A DNA stretch of 57,336 nucleotides from an uncultured Oscillospiraceae bacterium. Its GTDB lineage: Bacteria > Bacillota > Clostridia > Oscillospirales > Oscillospiraceae. Where the stretch lies: contig CAJTSQ010000014.1 of NCBI GenBank assembly GCA_910578735.1, forward strand, positions 330 to 57,665, given 5' to 3'. Below the pieces are notes generated by a model that worked only from the letters and a program-made list of their open reading frames with translations, was not told the DNA's origin and ran no database searches. This document shows, one piece after another, positions 15,137-23,065 of the stretch. The first letter of the stretch is position 1. Each line of letters opens with the position of its first letter. Both the position numbers and the translations under genes were made by a program.

Positions 15137-15778
15137 GCCGTTCTTAGCGAAGTGGTCGCACCAAGGCCGCAGGGTGCAGTCCGCGCACTGGGGTCTCCGG
15201 GCGATGCACACCGCCCGGCCGTGGAGGACCATCCGGTGGCAGAAGTCGTTGGACTCCTCCGGGGGCAAGACGGCCCGCAGCTGGGTCTCCACCTTGGCGG
15301 GGTCCTTGGTGCCATCGGTGAGGCCCAGCAGGCCGGTGATGCGGATGCAGTGGGTGTCGGCCACCACCACGCCGGGGGTGTGGTACACGTCCCCCAGAAT
15401 GAGATTGGCCGTCTTCCGCCCCACGCCGGGGAGCTTCAGCAGGTCCTCCATGGTGTCGGGCACTCTGCCGCCGTAGTCCCGAAGGAGCATCTGGGAGGCC
15501 AGGACGATATCCTTGGCCTTGGCCCGGAAAAAGCCGGTGGAGTGGATATACTCCTCCACCTCGGAGATATCGGCCTTGGCCAGGGCCTCCAGGGTGGGGA
15601 AGCGGGCATAGAGGGCAGGAGTCACCTTGTTCACCCGCTCGTCGGTGCACTGGGCGGCCAGACGGACGGAAAAGAGCAGCTCATAGTCCTTTTTGTACTC
15701 CAGCGAGCAGATTCCGTCGGGATAGAGGACCTTCAGCTCCTCCACAATGGCACGGATATCCTCGGGGGTCTTGTTCAT
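15134..15778 (-). CDS. nth: endonuclease III (DNA glycosylase/AP lyase)
   Basis: A 214-residue base-excision repair enzyme that removes oxidised pyrimidines and nicks the abasic site. The helix-hairpin-helix LPGVGRKTANLILG carries the catalytic Lys122, the following VVADTHCIR the catalytic Asp141, and the C-terminal cluster loop has cysteines 191, 198, 201 and 207 (C-x6-C-x2-C-x5-C) for a 4Fe-4S cluster. The ATG at 15778 follows GAGGAG. Full length and intact. Its 3' end abuts the inverted-repeat element at 14996-15136, which may terminate transcription. Confidence 0.96.
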   Translation of the reverse strand: MNKTPEDIRAIVEELKVLYPDGICSLEYKKDYELLFSVRLAAQCTDERVNKVTPALYARFPTLEALAKADISEVEEYIHSTGFFRAKAKDIVLASQMLLRDYGGRVPDTMEDLLKLPGVGRKTANLILGDVYHTPGVVVADTHCIRITGLLGLTDGTKDPAKVETQLRAVLPPEESNDFCHRMVLHGRAVCIARRPQCADCTLRPWCDHFAKNG

Positions 15779-15856
15779 AACGAATCTCCTCTCGGATGTT
15801 TTTTTCCATTCTACCACATCCCCGGAGACATTTCGAGGGTTTTTGGCAAAATCCCC

Positions 15857-15885
15857 TTGTATTTTTTTGCCCTTCCCGCTATGAT
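15857..15885 (+). promoter_or_regulatory. rlmA promoter
   Basis: TTGTAT (15857-15862), 17-base spacer, TATGAT (15880-15885). The leader would be only about 15 bases, just enough for the ACGAGGTGA ribosome binding site. Confidence 0.6.
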
Positions 15886-15906
15886 GAAGGAACGAGGTGA
15901 CTGTCT

Positions 15907-16737
15907 GTGAAAAGTCTATTCCGCTGTCCCCTGTGTGGGGCCCCGCTGGAGCGGGAGCCGGCCCGCTGGCTCTGTCCCAACCGGCACAGCTTCGACCGGG
16001 CCGCCGCCGGGTATGTCCACCTGCTCCCCGCCAATCAAAAGCACTCCAAAGACCCGGGCGACGACAAGGCCATGGTGGCCGCCCGGTCCGCCTTTCTGGA
16101 GAAGGGCTACTACGCCCCTCTGCAGGAGGCTCTGTGTCGGGCTGTCGCAGAGTACGCCGTCAACCTCTCCGCCCCCGTTGTCCTGGACAGCGGCTGTGGG
16201 GAGGGCTACTACACCGCAGGGCTGTTTCAGACTCTGTCCCAAGAGGAACTCACCCCGCAAATCGCAGGGGTGGACCTGTCCAAGGCCGCCCTGCGCCGGG
16301 CGGCAAAGCGCCTCCCGGAGGGGGAGTTTGCCGTGGCATCGGTGTATCATCTTCCCATGCCGGATCAGTCGGCGGACGTTCTGGTCAACATCTTTTCCCC
16401 GCTGGCCATAGAGGAGTTCGCCCGAGTACTCCGCCCCGGCGGGCTGTTCTGTTATGCAGTCCCCTCCGCCCGGCACCTGTGGGAGATGAAGCAGGTCCTC
16501 TACTCCCGCCCCTACGAAAACCCCGTGAAGCGGGAGGATTACAGCGGCTTCATCTGGCAGAATGTAAAGGAAATCCGCCGTACAGTAGAATTAGAGGAAA
16601 CCGCCGATATCATGGCCCTGTTTGGTATGACCCCCTACGCCTGGAAAACTCCCAGAGAGGGCGTCGCCCGGCTGGAGAATCTGGACCGTCTGCGCTGCCA
16701 GATCGGATTTGATCTGCACCTGTATCAGCGGATATAA
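15907..16737 (+). CDS. rlmA: 23S rRNA (guanine-N1)-methyltransferase, RlmA family
   Basis: A 276-residue SAM-dependent enzyme. The N-terminal zinc ribbon has CPLCGAPLE and, after ARW, LCPNRHSFD, giving a C-x2-C...C-x3-H site. The Rossmann core has motif I VVLDSGCGEGYYT (about 92-104), ending in the acidic IAGVDLSKAAL of motif II. The ANQKHSKDPGDDK loop just before the core is diagnostic of RlmA(I)/RlmA(II), which methylate G745 or G748 of helix 35 in 23S rRNA; the RlmA(II) type occurs in Gram-positives and can affect tylosin response. Starts at GTG 15907 behind ACGAGGTGA. It converges on gltX with a shared terminator. Confidence 0.9.
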   Translation: MKSLFRCPLCGAPLEREPARWLCPNRHSFDRAAAGYVHLLPANQKHSKDPGDDKAMVAARSAFLEKGYYAPLQEALCRAVAEYAVNLSAPVVLDSGCGEGYYTAGLFQTLSQEELTPQIAGVDLSKAALRRAAKRLPEGEFAVASVYHLPMPDQSADVLVNIFSPLAIEEFARVLRPGGLFCYAVPSARHLWEMKQVLYSRPYENPVKREDYSGFIWQNVKEIRRTVELEETADIMALFGMTPYAWKTPREGVARLENLDRLRCQIGFDLHLYQRI

Positions 16738-16763
16738 AAAGAGCCGCCTGTTGGCGGCTCTTT
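16738..16763. terminator. bidirectional terminator of rlmA and gltX
   Basis: An 11-bp stem AAAGAGCCGCC / GGCGGCTCTTT with a TGTT loop, lying between converging genes. The minus strand tail is CTTTTTATA; the plus strand tail is TTTGCGTTTT. Confidence 0.88.
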
Positions 16764-16768
16764 GCGTT

Positions 16769-18247
16769 TTACAGCTTGTCCAGCCCCAGCTTCAGGCGGC
16801 GGAGGGTCTCCTCCTTGCCAAGAATGCGGCAGATTTCCACCGCTCCCCCGGGGGTAACCGCCTGTCCGGCGGCGGCGATGCGCACCGGCCACATGAGGGT
16901 GGCGTTTTTGACCTCCAGCTTTTCGGCCAGGGCCACCAGCCCGTTGTGAATGGCGTCCTGGGTCCAATCGGACAGCCCCTCCAGCATGGGGATGGCCGCC
17001 TCCAACATGGCTTTGGACACCTCCGGGTTAGTCTTGGACTTCTTGTTGGTAAACAGCTCCGCACTGTACTCAGGCAGGGTGTCGAAGAAGGCCACCTTCT
17101 CGGGGATATCGGTGAGCCTTTCGCATCGGGCCTGGAGCAGAGCGGCGATCTCCCCTGCGGGCAGGTCCTTCACAGTCTGCCGGATATAGGGCTCCGCCGC
17201 CCTGGCAAAGTCCTCTTGGGACATGCCCCGAAGATAAAGGGCGTTGAAGTGGGTCAGCTTCTCCATGTCGAAGATAGCCGGGGACTTGGACATCCCCTCC
17301 AGGTCAAAGGCCCGGGCCAGCTCCTCCAGAGAGAAAATCTCCTGTTCGGCGATGTCCCCCCGGGGGGACCAGCCCAGCAGGGCCACATAGTTGAGGATGG
17401 CCTCGGTAAGGAAGCCCTGGTCCTTCAGGTCCTCGTAGGAGGGGTCGCCGTGGCGCTTGGACATTTTGTTGTGGGCGTCCCGCATCACAGGCGAGCAGTG
17501 GACGTAGGTGGGAACAGTCCAGCCGAAGCCCTCATAGAGCAGGTTGTACTTGGGGGCGGAGGACAGGTACTCGCTGCCCCGGACCACATGGGTGATGCCC
17601 ATGAGGTGGTCGTCGATGACGTTGGCGAAGTTGTAGGTGGGCATGCCGTCCCGCTTGATGAGCACCTGGTCGTCCAGGGTCTTGTTCTCCACGGTAATGT
17701 CGCCGAAAATGGCATCGTGGAAGGTGGTGGTCCCCTCCTCCGGGATGCGCTGGCGGATGACATAGGGCTCCCCGGCGTCCACCCTGGCCTGGGCCGCCTC
17801 CAAGGACAGAGCCCGGCAGGGGTCCTCCGCCCGGTTGAAGTCACCGGTGTCCTCCCCGCTCTCCGCCTTTTCGCAGAAGCAGTAGTAGGCGCAGCCCTTC
17901 TCGATAAGCAGGCGGGCGTATTTGCCATAGGTGTCCCGCCGCTCCGACTGGATATAGGGGGCCACCGGACCGCCCACGTCGGGTCCCTCGTCGTGGTCCA
18001 GATGGCACTCGGCCAGCGTTTTGTAAATCACATCGGTGGCCCCCTCCACCAGGCGGCCCTGGTCGGTGTCCTCGATGCGCAGGATGAAGGTTCCCCCGGC
18101 GTTCCGGGCGATGAGCCAGGTATACAGCGCCGTGCGCAGGTTGCCCACGTGCATGTACCCCGTGGGCGAGGGCGCAAACCGGGTGCGCACCTTGCCCACG
18201 GGAATCTTGGCCTCCATCTCCTCAAAATATTTCATGTCTAAAGCCAT
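16769..18247 (-). CDS. gltX: glutamyl-tRNA synthetase
   Basis: A 492-residue class I aminoacyl-tRNA synthetase charging tRNA-Glu (and, in organisms with GatCAB, often tRNA-Gln). The HIGH-type motif PSPTGYMHVGN is at 26-36 and the KMSKR loop at 261-265; RIEDTDQGR and DDHLMGITHVVRGSEY are the typical GluRS segments. The C-terminal anticodon-binding half is complete, ending LRRLKLGLDKL. The ATG at 18247 follows GGAGGAGAGC. It has a strong promoter at 18278-18306. Standard length. Confidence 0.97.
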   Translation of the reverse strand: MALDMKYFEEMEAKIPVGKVRTRFAPSPTGYMHVGNLRTALYTWLIARNAGGTFILRIEDTDQGRLVEGATDVIYKTLAECHLDHDEGPDVGGPVAPYIQSERRDTYGKYARLLIEKGCAYYCFCEKAESGEDTGDFNRAEDPCRALSLEAAQARVDAGEPYVIRQRIPEEGTTTFHDAIFGDITVENKTLDDQVLIKRDGMPTYNFANVIDDHLMGITHVVRGSEYLSSAPKYNLLYEGFGWTVPTYVHCSPVMRDAHNKMSKRHGDPSYEDLKDQGFLTEAILNYVALLGWSPRGDIAEQEIFSLEELARAFDLEGMSKSPAIFDMEKLTHFNALYLRGMSQEDFARAAEPYIRQTVKDLPAGEIAALLQARCERLTDIPEKVAFFDTLPEYSAELFTNKKSKTNPEVSKAMLEAAIPMLEGLSDWTQDAIHNGLVALAEKLEVKNATLMWPVRIAAAGQAVTPGGAVEICRILGKEETLRRLKLGLDKL

Positions 18248-18277
18248 GCTCTCTCCTCCAGTACAAAGGTTTTCTCT

Positions 18278-18306
18278 ATTATAGGGAATCTTTCCAGATT
18301 TGGCAA
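18278..18306 (-). promoter_or_regulatory. gltX promoter
   Basis: On the minus strand TTGCCA (18306-18301), a 17-base spacer and a perfect TATAAT (18283-18278). No T-box elements are visible in the short leader. Confidence 0.75.
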
Positions 18307-18333
18307 GAGGTTTAAAATTTAATCTTCTATTCA

Positions 18334-18362
18334 TTGCTTTTTTCAGGAAAAGAGTATATGCT
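18334..18362 (+). promoter_or_regulatory. possible promoter of the membrane protein gene at 18468
   Basis: TTGCTT (18334-18339), 17-base spacer, TATGCT (18357-18362). The transcript would begin just before the 20-bp inverted repeat at 18376-18441, which would then sit in the 5' leader. Confidence 0.4.
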
Positions 18363-18375
18363 ATAAGAAATACCA

Positions 18376-18441
18376 TAGGGGCGGCCTGTGGCCGCCCGCA
18401 TTGTATCTCCGCCATGACCGAGCGGCCACAGGCCGCCCCTA
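18376..18441. repeat. 66-bp element with perfect 20-bp inverted repeats
   Basis: TAGGGGCGGCCTGTGGCCGC at 18376-18395 is repeated exactly in inverted orientation at 18422-18441, around a 26-base centre. It is non-coding, lies in the leader of the next gene, and shares the TAGGG...CCCTA outer edges with the palindromes at 10883 and 47513. Confidence 0.8.
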
Positions 18442-18467
18442 CAAACATAAGAGAGGAGAATTTTATC

Positions 18468-20186
18468 TTGAAAGAAAAAAAGACCCGAAAACCCATGGGC
18501 CGGGCGGGCAGTCTGCTGGTCAGCCTGTTGATTACGGCGGTGGTGGGCTTTGTCTACTTCTACGTCTCCCTGCCCGCCCTCAACTTCCAATCTGGCGACT
18601 TCTACAGCTTTCTGCTTCTGCTGTGCGTGGTCTACACCGTCTGCGTCTTTGCCCTGTCCGTCAAGCCGGTGGACAACGTGGTCCGCACCCCCAAGGAGAA
18701 GCTGAAGAACTGGTTTCAGTTCGTCAAGCGGAGCTGCCTGCCGGTAGTGATTCTTTTCGCTGTCGCGGTTGTGGTGGCCGTGGTGGGCCAGATCATCTCC
18801 ATGCCCATCTTCCGGGCCGCCGCCTACCGGGAACTGCTCACCGTTCAGACCGGCGATTTTGCCACCGACATCGCCGAAATCTCCTTCAACGAGATTCCCA
18901 CCCTGGACCGGGACTCCGCCAATTTCCTGGGGGACCGGCAGATGGGCACCCTCAGCGACATGGTCAGCCAGTTTGAGTACTCCAACGACTCCACCCAGAT
19001 CAACTACCAGGGCCGGCCCGTCCGGGTGGCCCCCATCGCCTACGCCGACCTGATCAAGTGGTTCACCAACCGGGCCAACGGCCTGCCTGCCTATGTGGTG
19101 GTGGACATGGTCACCCAGGAGGCCACTGTCACCCGGCTCACCGAGGGGATCAAATACTCCTTCTCCGAGCCGCTGAACCGGAATATTATGCGCCACCTGC
19201 GCTTCCGCTACCCCACCATGATGTTCTCCACGCCTGAGTTTGAGATTGACGAGAGCGGGCACCCCTGGTGGATCGCCCCCAGAGTGGTGAAGCGCATCGG
19301 CCTGTTCGGCGGAGTGGATATCCAGGGGGCCGTGCTGGTGGACGCTGTCACCGGCGAATGCGAATACCATGAGCAGGTTCCCAACTGGGTGGATACCCTC
19401 TATGTCCCCGCCCTGATCATGCAGCAGTACGACTACTACGGCACCCTGATCCACGGCTTCATCAACTCCATTTTGGGCCAGCGGGACGTGACCCAGACCA
19501 CCAGCGGCTACAACTATATCGCCATGAACGACGACGTGTACGCCTATACCGGAGTCACCTCCGCCAACGCGGACCAGTCCAACCTGGGCTTCCTGCTGTG
19601 CAACATGCGCACCAAGGAGACCCACTTCTATACCGCCCCCGGCGCAACTGAGGAGGCCGCCAAGCGGTCCGCCGAGGGCGTGGTCCAGGACCTGGGCTAT
19701 ATTGCCACCTTCCCCATCCTGCTGAATATTGCCGGAGAGCCCACCTACTTCATCCCCCTGAAGGACGCCACCAACCTGGTGAAAACCTATGCCATGGTCA
19801 ACGTGGCCCAGTACCAGATTGTGGCCACCGGCGACACGGTCTCCTCCTGTGAGAAAAAGTATATCCAGATGCTGTCCGACAAGGGGCTCACCACAGAAGA
19901 AGAGATGCCCTATGACCAAATAACTGGGACAATTATGGAGATCCGCAGCGCCGTTGTCAACGGCACCACCAACTACTATGTCCGCCTGGAGGGCGACACG
20001 GCGGAGGATGGCTACTACGGCTTCAGCGCCGATGAAACGCCTTGGGCTATCCTGCTGAATGTGGGGGACAAGGTCAAGATCAGCTACTACCCCACGGCAG
20101 GCGGTATCTGCCAGCCAGCATTTGAGGTGGAACGTCTGAAAGCCGCGCCAGCCCCCTATGCCACGGCAGCTACTTTCCCCAATTAG
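18468..20186 (+). CDS. large membrane protein of unknown function
   Basis: A 572-residue protein starting at TTG behind GAGAGGAGA. Its first 130 residues hold about three membrane helices (SLLVSLLITAVVGFVYFYVS; FYSFLLLLCVVYTVCVFALS; SCLPVVILFAVAVVVAVVGQ). The long remainder is soluble and probably outside: it contains FNEIPTLDRDSANFLGDRQM, a PepSY-like-looking stretch (YVVVDMVTQEATVTRL, LVDAVTGECEYHEQVPNWVD), and a late beta-barrel-like segment (GTIMEIRSAVVNGTTNYYVR) resembling an OB-type domain. I recognise it only as a conserved clostridial membrane protein; no function is claimed. It is monocistronic between its own promoter and terminator. Confidence 0.75.
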   Translation: MKEKKTRKPMGRAGSLLVSLLITAVVGFVYFYVSLPALNFQSGDFYSFLLLLCVVYTVCVFALSVKPVDNVVRTPKEKLKNWFQFVKRSCLPVVILFAVAVVVAVVGQIISMPIFRAAAYRELLTVQTGDFATDIAEISFNEIPTLDRDSANFLGDRQMGTLSDMVSQFEYSNDSTQINYQGRPVRVAPIAYADLIKWFTNRANGLPAYVVVDMVTQEATVTRLTEGIKYSFSEPLNRNIMRHLRFRYPTMMFSTPEFEIDESGHPWWIAPRVVKRIGLFGGVDIQGAVLVDAVTGECEYHEQVPNWVDTLYVPALIMQQYDYYGTLIHGFINSILGQRDVTQTTSGYNYIAMNDDVYAYTGVTSANADQSNLGFLLCNMRTKETHFYTAPGATEEAAKRSAEGVVQDLGYIATFPILLNIAGEPTYFIPLKDATNLVKTYAMVNVAQYQIVATGDTVSSCEKKYIQMLSDKGLTTEEEMPYDQITGTIMEIRSAVVNGTTNYYVRLEGDTAEDGYYGFSADETPWAILLNVGDKVKISYYPTAGGICQPAFEVERLKAAPAPYATAATFPN

Positions 20187-20194
20187 CAAACAGC

Positions 20195-20222
20195 AGGACC
20201 GTCCGGGAAACCGGACGGTCCT
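20195..20222. terminator. terminator at the left edge of the defence locus
   Basis: A 12-bp perfect stem AGGACCGTCCGG / CCGGACGGTCCT with a GAAA tetraloop and TTTT tail on the plus strand. It ends the membrane-protein transcript and, read backwards, can also stop transcripts of the converging rdrB gene. Confidence 0.88.
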
Positions 20223-20257
20223 GGTTTTACACCCAAAACGCTCCTTTCAGATTCAGC

Positions 20258-23053
20258 TTATTCATCCGATTGAAAGCTCTGGTCGTTCCCCATCTGGCGG
20301 ATACGGTCTAGCCAGTCGTAGATTTCCCATTTATAGTAGCGCGATTGGCCATCCTCATCCTGCAGCGTCTCCAGAGATCGGGCAATCACAGCGTATTCGC
20401 TCTCCAAAGAAGTAAAGAACACTCCGCTGTCGTCCGTATTGATCGAGACGGAAATCTGGGGGCAGTTCCGCAGCCGCTCCGGGTCGTGGACCAGCCCGTT
20501 ATTATAGAGGCGGATGATGGGATGTTCCGCATAGCTGGGAACAGTACTGATCTTCACGTTGGATGTGGGATTGCTCTCCACCGAAAGGCCCCGGTTGGCA
20601 ATATCGAATTGCAGGGCCTTTTGCGCCGCTTCCACACCGCGGATGTAGTCATCCCTTACCGTAACTGTAATGTACTCCGCTCCGGCCTGACGTATCGGTA
20701 TATTATAGTGATAAGAAAAGTATAAAAAACTGCATTCCGGAATATACCGGATCGACGGGTCTGTATGGAACTTTCCATTTACCTGAAAACGGGACCAATC
20801 GTCTGTTGGAAACCCATCCACCCAAAAGTAACCAGACCGGTAGAGCTCAGGATGGTCTCCACGCAGCATCCAGGCACGAATATAATCCTCCATGGTAAAG
20901 AGGCAGTGATGTGCCTTATAATTGCGGGCAGATTCCTTTCCCTTATATTGGGACTCTCCTCTTTGGACAAACCGCAGCGTCTCCTCCTCGTCCATATTGT
21001 TCAGGTAGACGCGCCAAAAATAATACTCAAACTGTGACTCCAGAAGTAAAATGGTCTGTTCCATTCCTGAAAACGGATGGCGCCGAATCACATAGTGAAG
21101 CCATGCGATATTGTCAAGATAATCCTGTATTGGCAAGGAAATCTGCCGGTTTTTTCCCTGATACCACTCCCACGGGTCTATACACAGGGCCAGGGCGTGC
21201 CCCAGGCGGTCCCCGCAGTCCAGATTCAGGAAGTTGATTGCCTCGTCAATGGCCCGCAGGCCGTCTGCCAGATCCAAAAAATCTTCTCCGACGTGGTAAG
21301 TTTTTCGCAGCCTGGGCAGCGGGCGGGACCCGTCAAGCTCATCCGTCTTGCAGCTATGCGCCCCCAGCATCCGAAAAACGCAGGCAAACTGCTCAGGCCG
21401 GCACCCGATCTCCATGGAGCAGACGTCAATCCCCCGTATCCGGCGCGCCAGGCTGGGCCAGCTTTCCCGAAACTTCCGGATTGCGTCGCCTTTTTGCGCC
21501 AGTCGTTTCCGGAATCGGTAATGGCGGTATTCAAAACTGTACCGGCCAGAATCGAAACGCTCCGCCCGCTCCATTTCTCTGGTAAAATGGAGAATATAAT
21601 AATATCGTTTTCGAAGATTTTCCGCTTCTGTTCCCCCTTCCAGTCCCAGTCTGTCCCAGCCGATGTCTCCGGCGGTCGCGCGCTCCAGCTCGGCAATATC
21701 CTGCCGGAGTTCGGCCACCGTGTCGCCGGGGACAATGCGCACCTCCAGCTCCCGCAGATGGGACATCCGCTGCAGCGGTTCGCGGACCGCCAGCCGCATG
21801 ATGAGCTCTTTCGAGCGGGAATCCCCCAAAAAGTAACTCTTACGCCGCTGGATCTTCCGAAAATGGTCCAGGCCCACCTTGCTGTCAACCTGTACCATCT
21901 GGGAACGGATTTGAATCTGGAGCAGAAGATAGGCATAAAAGAGGTTATGCTCGTTCCGGCTCAGGGCCGGTTGCGTCAAGTAGATATCCCTCAGCATGGA
22001 GTACAAGAACCAACGCTCCCCGCTGAACACCTGATAGGCATCCCGGTCATCCTGCGGGCCGGAAGTCAGACCCAAGGCGTAGTCTACACAATACCCGCCG
22101 TCCGGGGCTCGGAGAGAGGAAATCGCCGCCTGGATATGGCCGATCCCCATCTGGAGCAGCTGCGGATTTTGGAGCAGTTCTCTTACAAAAAGGAAGTTTT
22201 CCGTTTCTTGATCGCCTTGGGTGCGCTGGCACGGAACCCTTGGTCCGGCCAGCCGCAGCGACAGCCCTTTCAGACGGGCGCAGAGATAGACGCGAATGAG
22301 AGCAGCCTGCTGGCACTTGGACACCAAAGAGCCCTCTCCCCTCCGCTTTAACACGCGCCGTTTCCGGGCCAGATCCCACTCCTGGCCTGCGCTCCACTCC
22401 TGATCCAGGCTCCATTCCTCCTGATCGATCCTCAAACAGCTCTGCAGATAGGGGCTGTAGGCGATATCATTCATCAGGTTGAGCCACGACACCTGAAAAT
22501 AAGGTACGGAGGCCCACAGGTGCATGTGATGGTCTGAAATCCCCCGCCGCAACAGTTGATTGAGCGGTTCATTGTTCTGCCGAACGACATAGTCCCAAGC
22601 GAAATGCTCCCGGGACGGATATCCCCGCTCCATGTCTCTGATGACATGCACGGTGGTTACAGGCAGCTCCTCGCCGATACTCTGAACCAGCCTGCGCCAG
22701 TACAGGATATGGGTATAGCGGCACAGTACTTCACCATTCTGCTGGAGCAGGAGCGCGTCCGCCAGGTCGGAAAGCAGTTCAAACACATGGACCTGCCCAG
22801 GCCGTGAGGACCGCATCCGCAGGATATCCCGGTCACACATGCGATGAACGATGCTGTCTACAGCATTCTCACACTCCAGCAAGCTGCAGTTCTGATAGCG
22901 CTGCTGGGTTTTGAACAAGAGGACCGCCGCCTCATGAACAGGGATGCTGTCAAAAAAGGCTTGTCCCCGCAGCACCTGGGCGGCATTTACTTTGCAAAGC
23001 AGGGCGTCCGTCAGGGCGCATAATTCCTCAATCGGTCCAAATTCCTCTTTCAT
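20258..23053 (-). CDS. rdrB: RdrB-like adenosine deaminase of a RADAR-type system
   Basis: A 931-residue protein of the adenosine deaminase superfamily, far larger than housekeeping enzymes of about 350. All landmarks of the fold are visible: the zinc pair H176-M-H178 in GISDHHMHLW; YHVGED with zinc ligand His587 and proton-shuttle Glu590; DRLGHA with His619; ESNPTSN at 826-832; and SINTDD with Asp874-Asp875. Long insertions of about 400 residues separate the first and second motifs. RdrB of RADAR converts adenosine to inosine in RNA or nucleotides after phage infection. It is the last gene of the operon, 12 bases after the ATPase, with AAAGGA before the ATG. Assignment rests on motifs, size and the ATPase partner. 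Confidence 0.85.
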   Translation of the reverse strand: MKEEFGPIEELCALTDALLCKVNAAQVLRGQAFFDSIPVHEAAVLLFKTQQRYQNCSLLECENAVDSIVHRMCDRDILRMRSSRPGQVHVFELLSDLADALLLQQNGEVLCRYTHILYWRRLVQSIGEELPVTTVHVIRDMERGYPSREHFAWDYVVRQNNEPLNQLLRRGISDHHMHLWASVPYFQVSWLNLMNDIAYSPYLQSCLRIDQEEWSLDQEWSAGQEWDLARKRRVLKRRGEGSLVSKCQQAALIRVYLCARLKGLSLRLAGPRVPCQRTQGDQETENFLFVRELLQNPQLLQMGIGHIQAAISSLRAPDGGYCVDYALGLTSGPQDDRDAYQVFSGERWFLYSMLRDIYLTQPALSRNEHNLFYAYLLLQIQIRSQMVQVDSKVGLDHFRKIQRRKSYFLGDSRSKELIMRLAVREPLQRMSHLRELEVRIVPGDTVAELRQDIAELERATAGDIGWDRLGLEGGTEAENLRKRYYYILHFTREMERAERFDSGRYSFEYRHYRFRKRLAQKGDAIRKFRESWPSLARRIRGIDVCSMEIGCRPEQFACVFRMLGAHSCKTDELDGSRPLPRLRKTYHVGEDFLDLADGLRAIDEAINFLNLDCGDRLGHALALCIDPWEWYQGKNRQISLPIQDYLDNIAWLHYVIRRHPFSGMEQTILLLESQFEYYFWRVYLNNMDEEETLRFVQRGESQYKGKESARNYKAHHCLFTMEDYIRAWMLRGDHPELYRSGYFWVDGFPTDDWSRFQVNGKFHTDPSIRYIPECSFLYFSYHYNIPIRQAGAEYITVTVRDDYIRGVEAAQKALQFDIANRGLSVESNPTSNVKISTVPSYAEHPIIRLYNNGLVHDPERLRNCPQISVSINTDDSGVFFTSLESEYAVIARSLETLQDEDGQSRYYKWEIYDWLDRIRQMGNDQSFQSDE

Positions 23054-23065
23054 AGCTGATTCCTT

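Noticed and set aside
18248..18467. T-box leader for gltX
   Set aside because: The gltX promoter lies only about 31 bases upstream of its start codon, leaving no space for a T-box, and no AGGGTGGNACCGCG-like element is present.
18327..20189. 620-codon minus-strand frame opposite the membrane protein gene
   Set aside because: Antisense shadow: Gly/Val/His-rich, no ribosome binding site, spans the inverted repeat and the terminator region.
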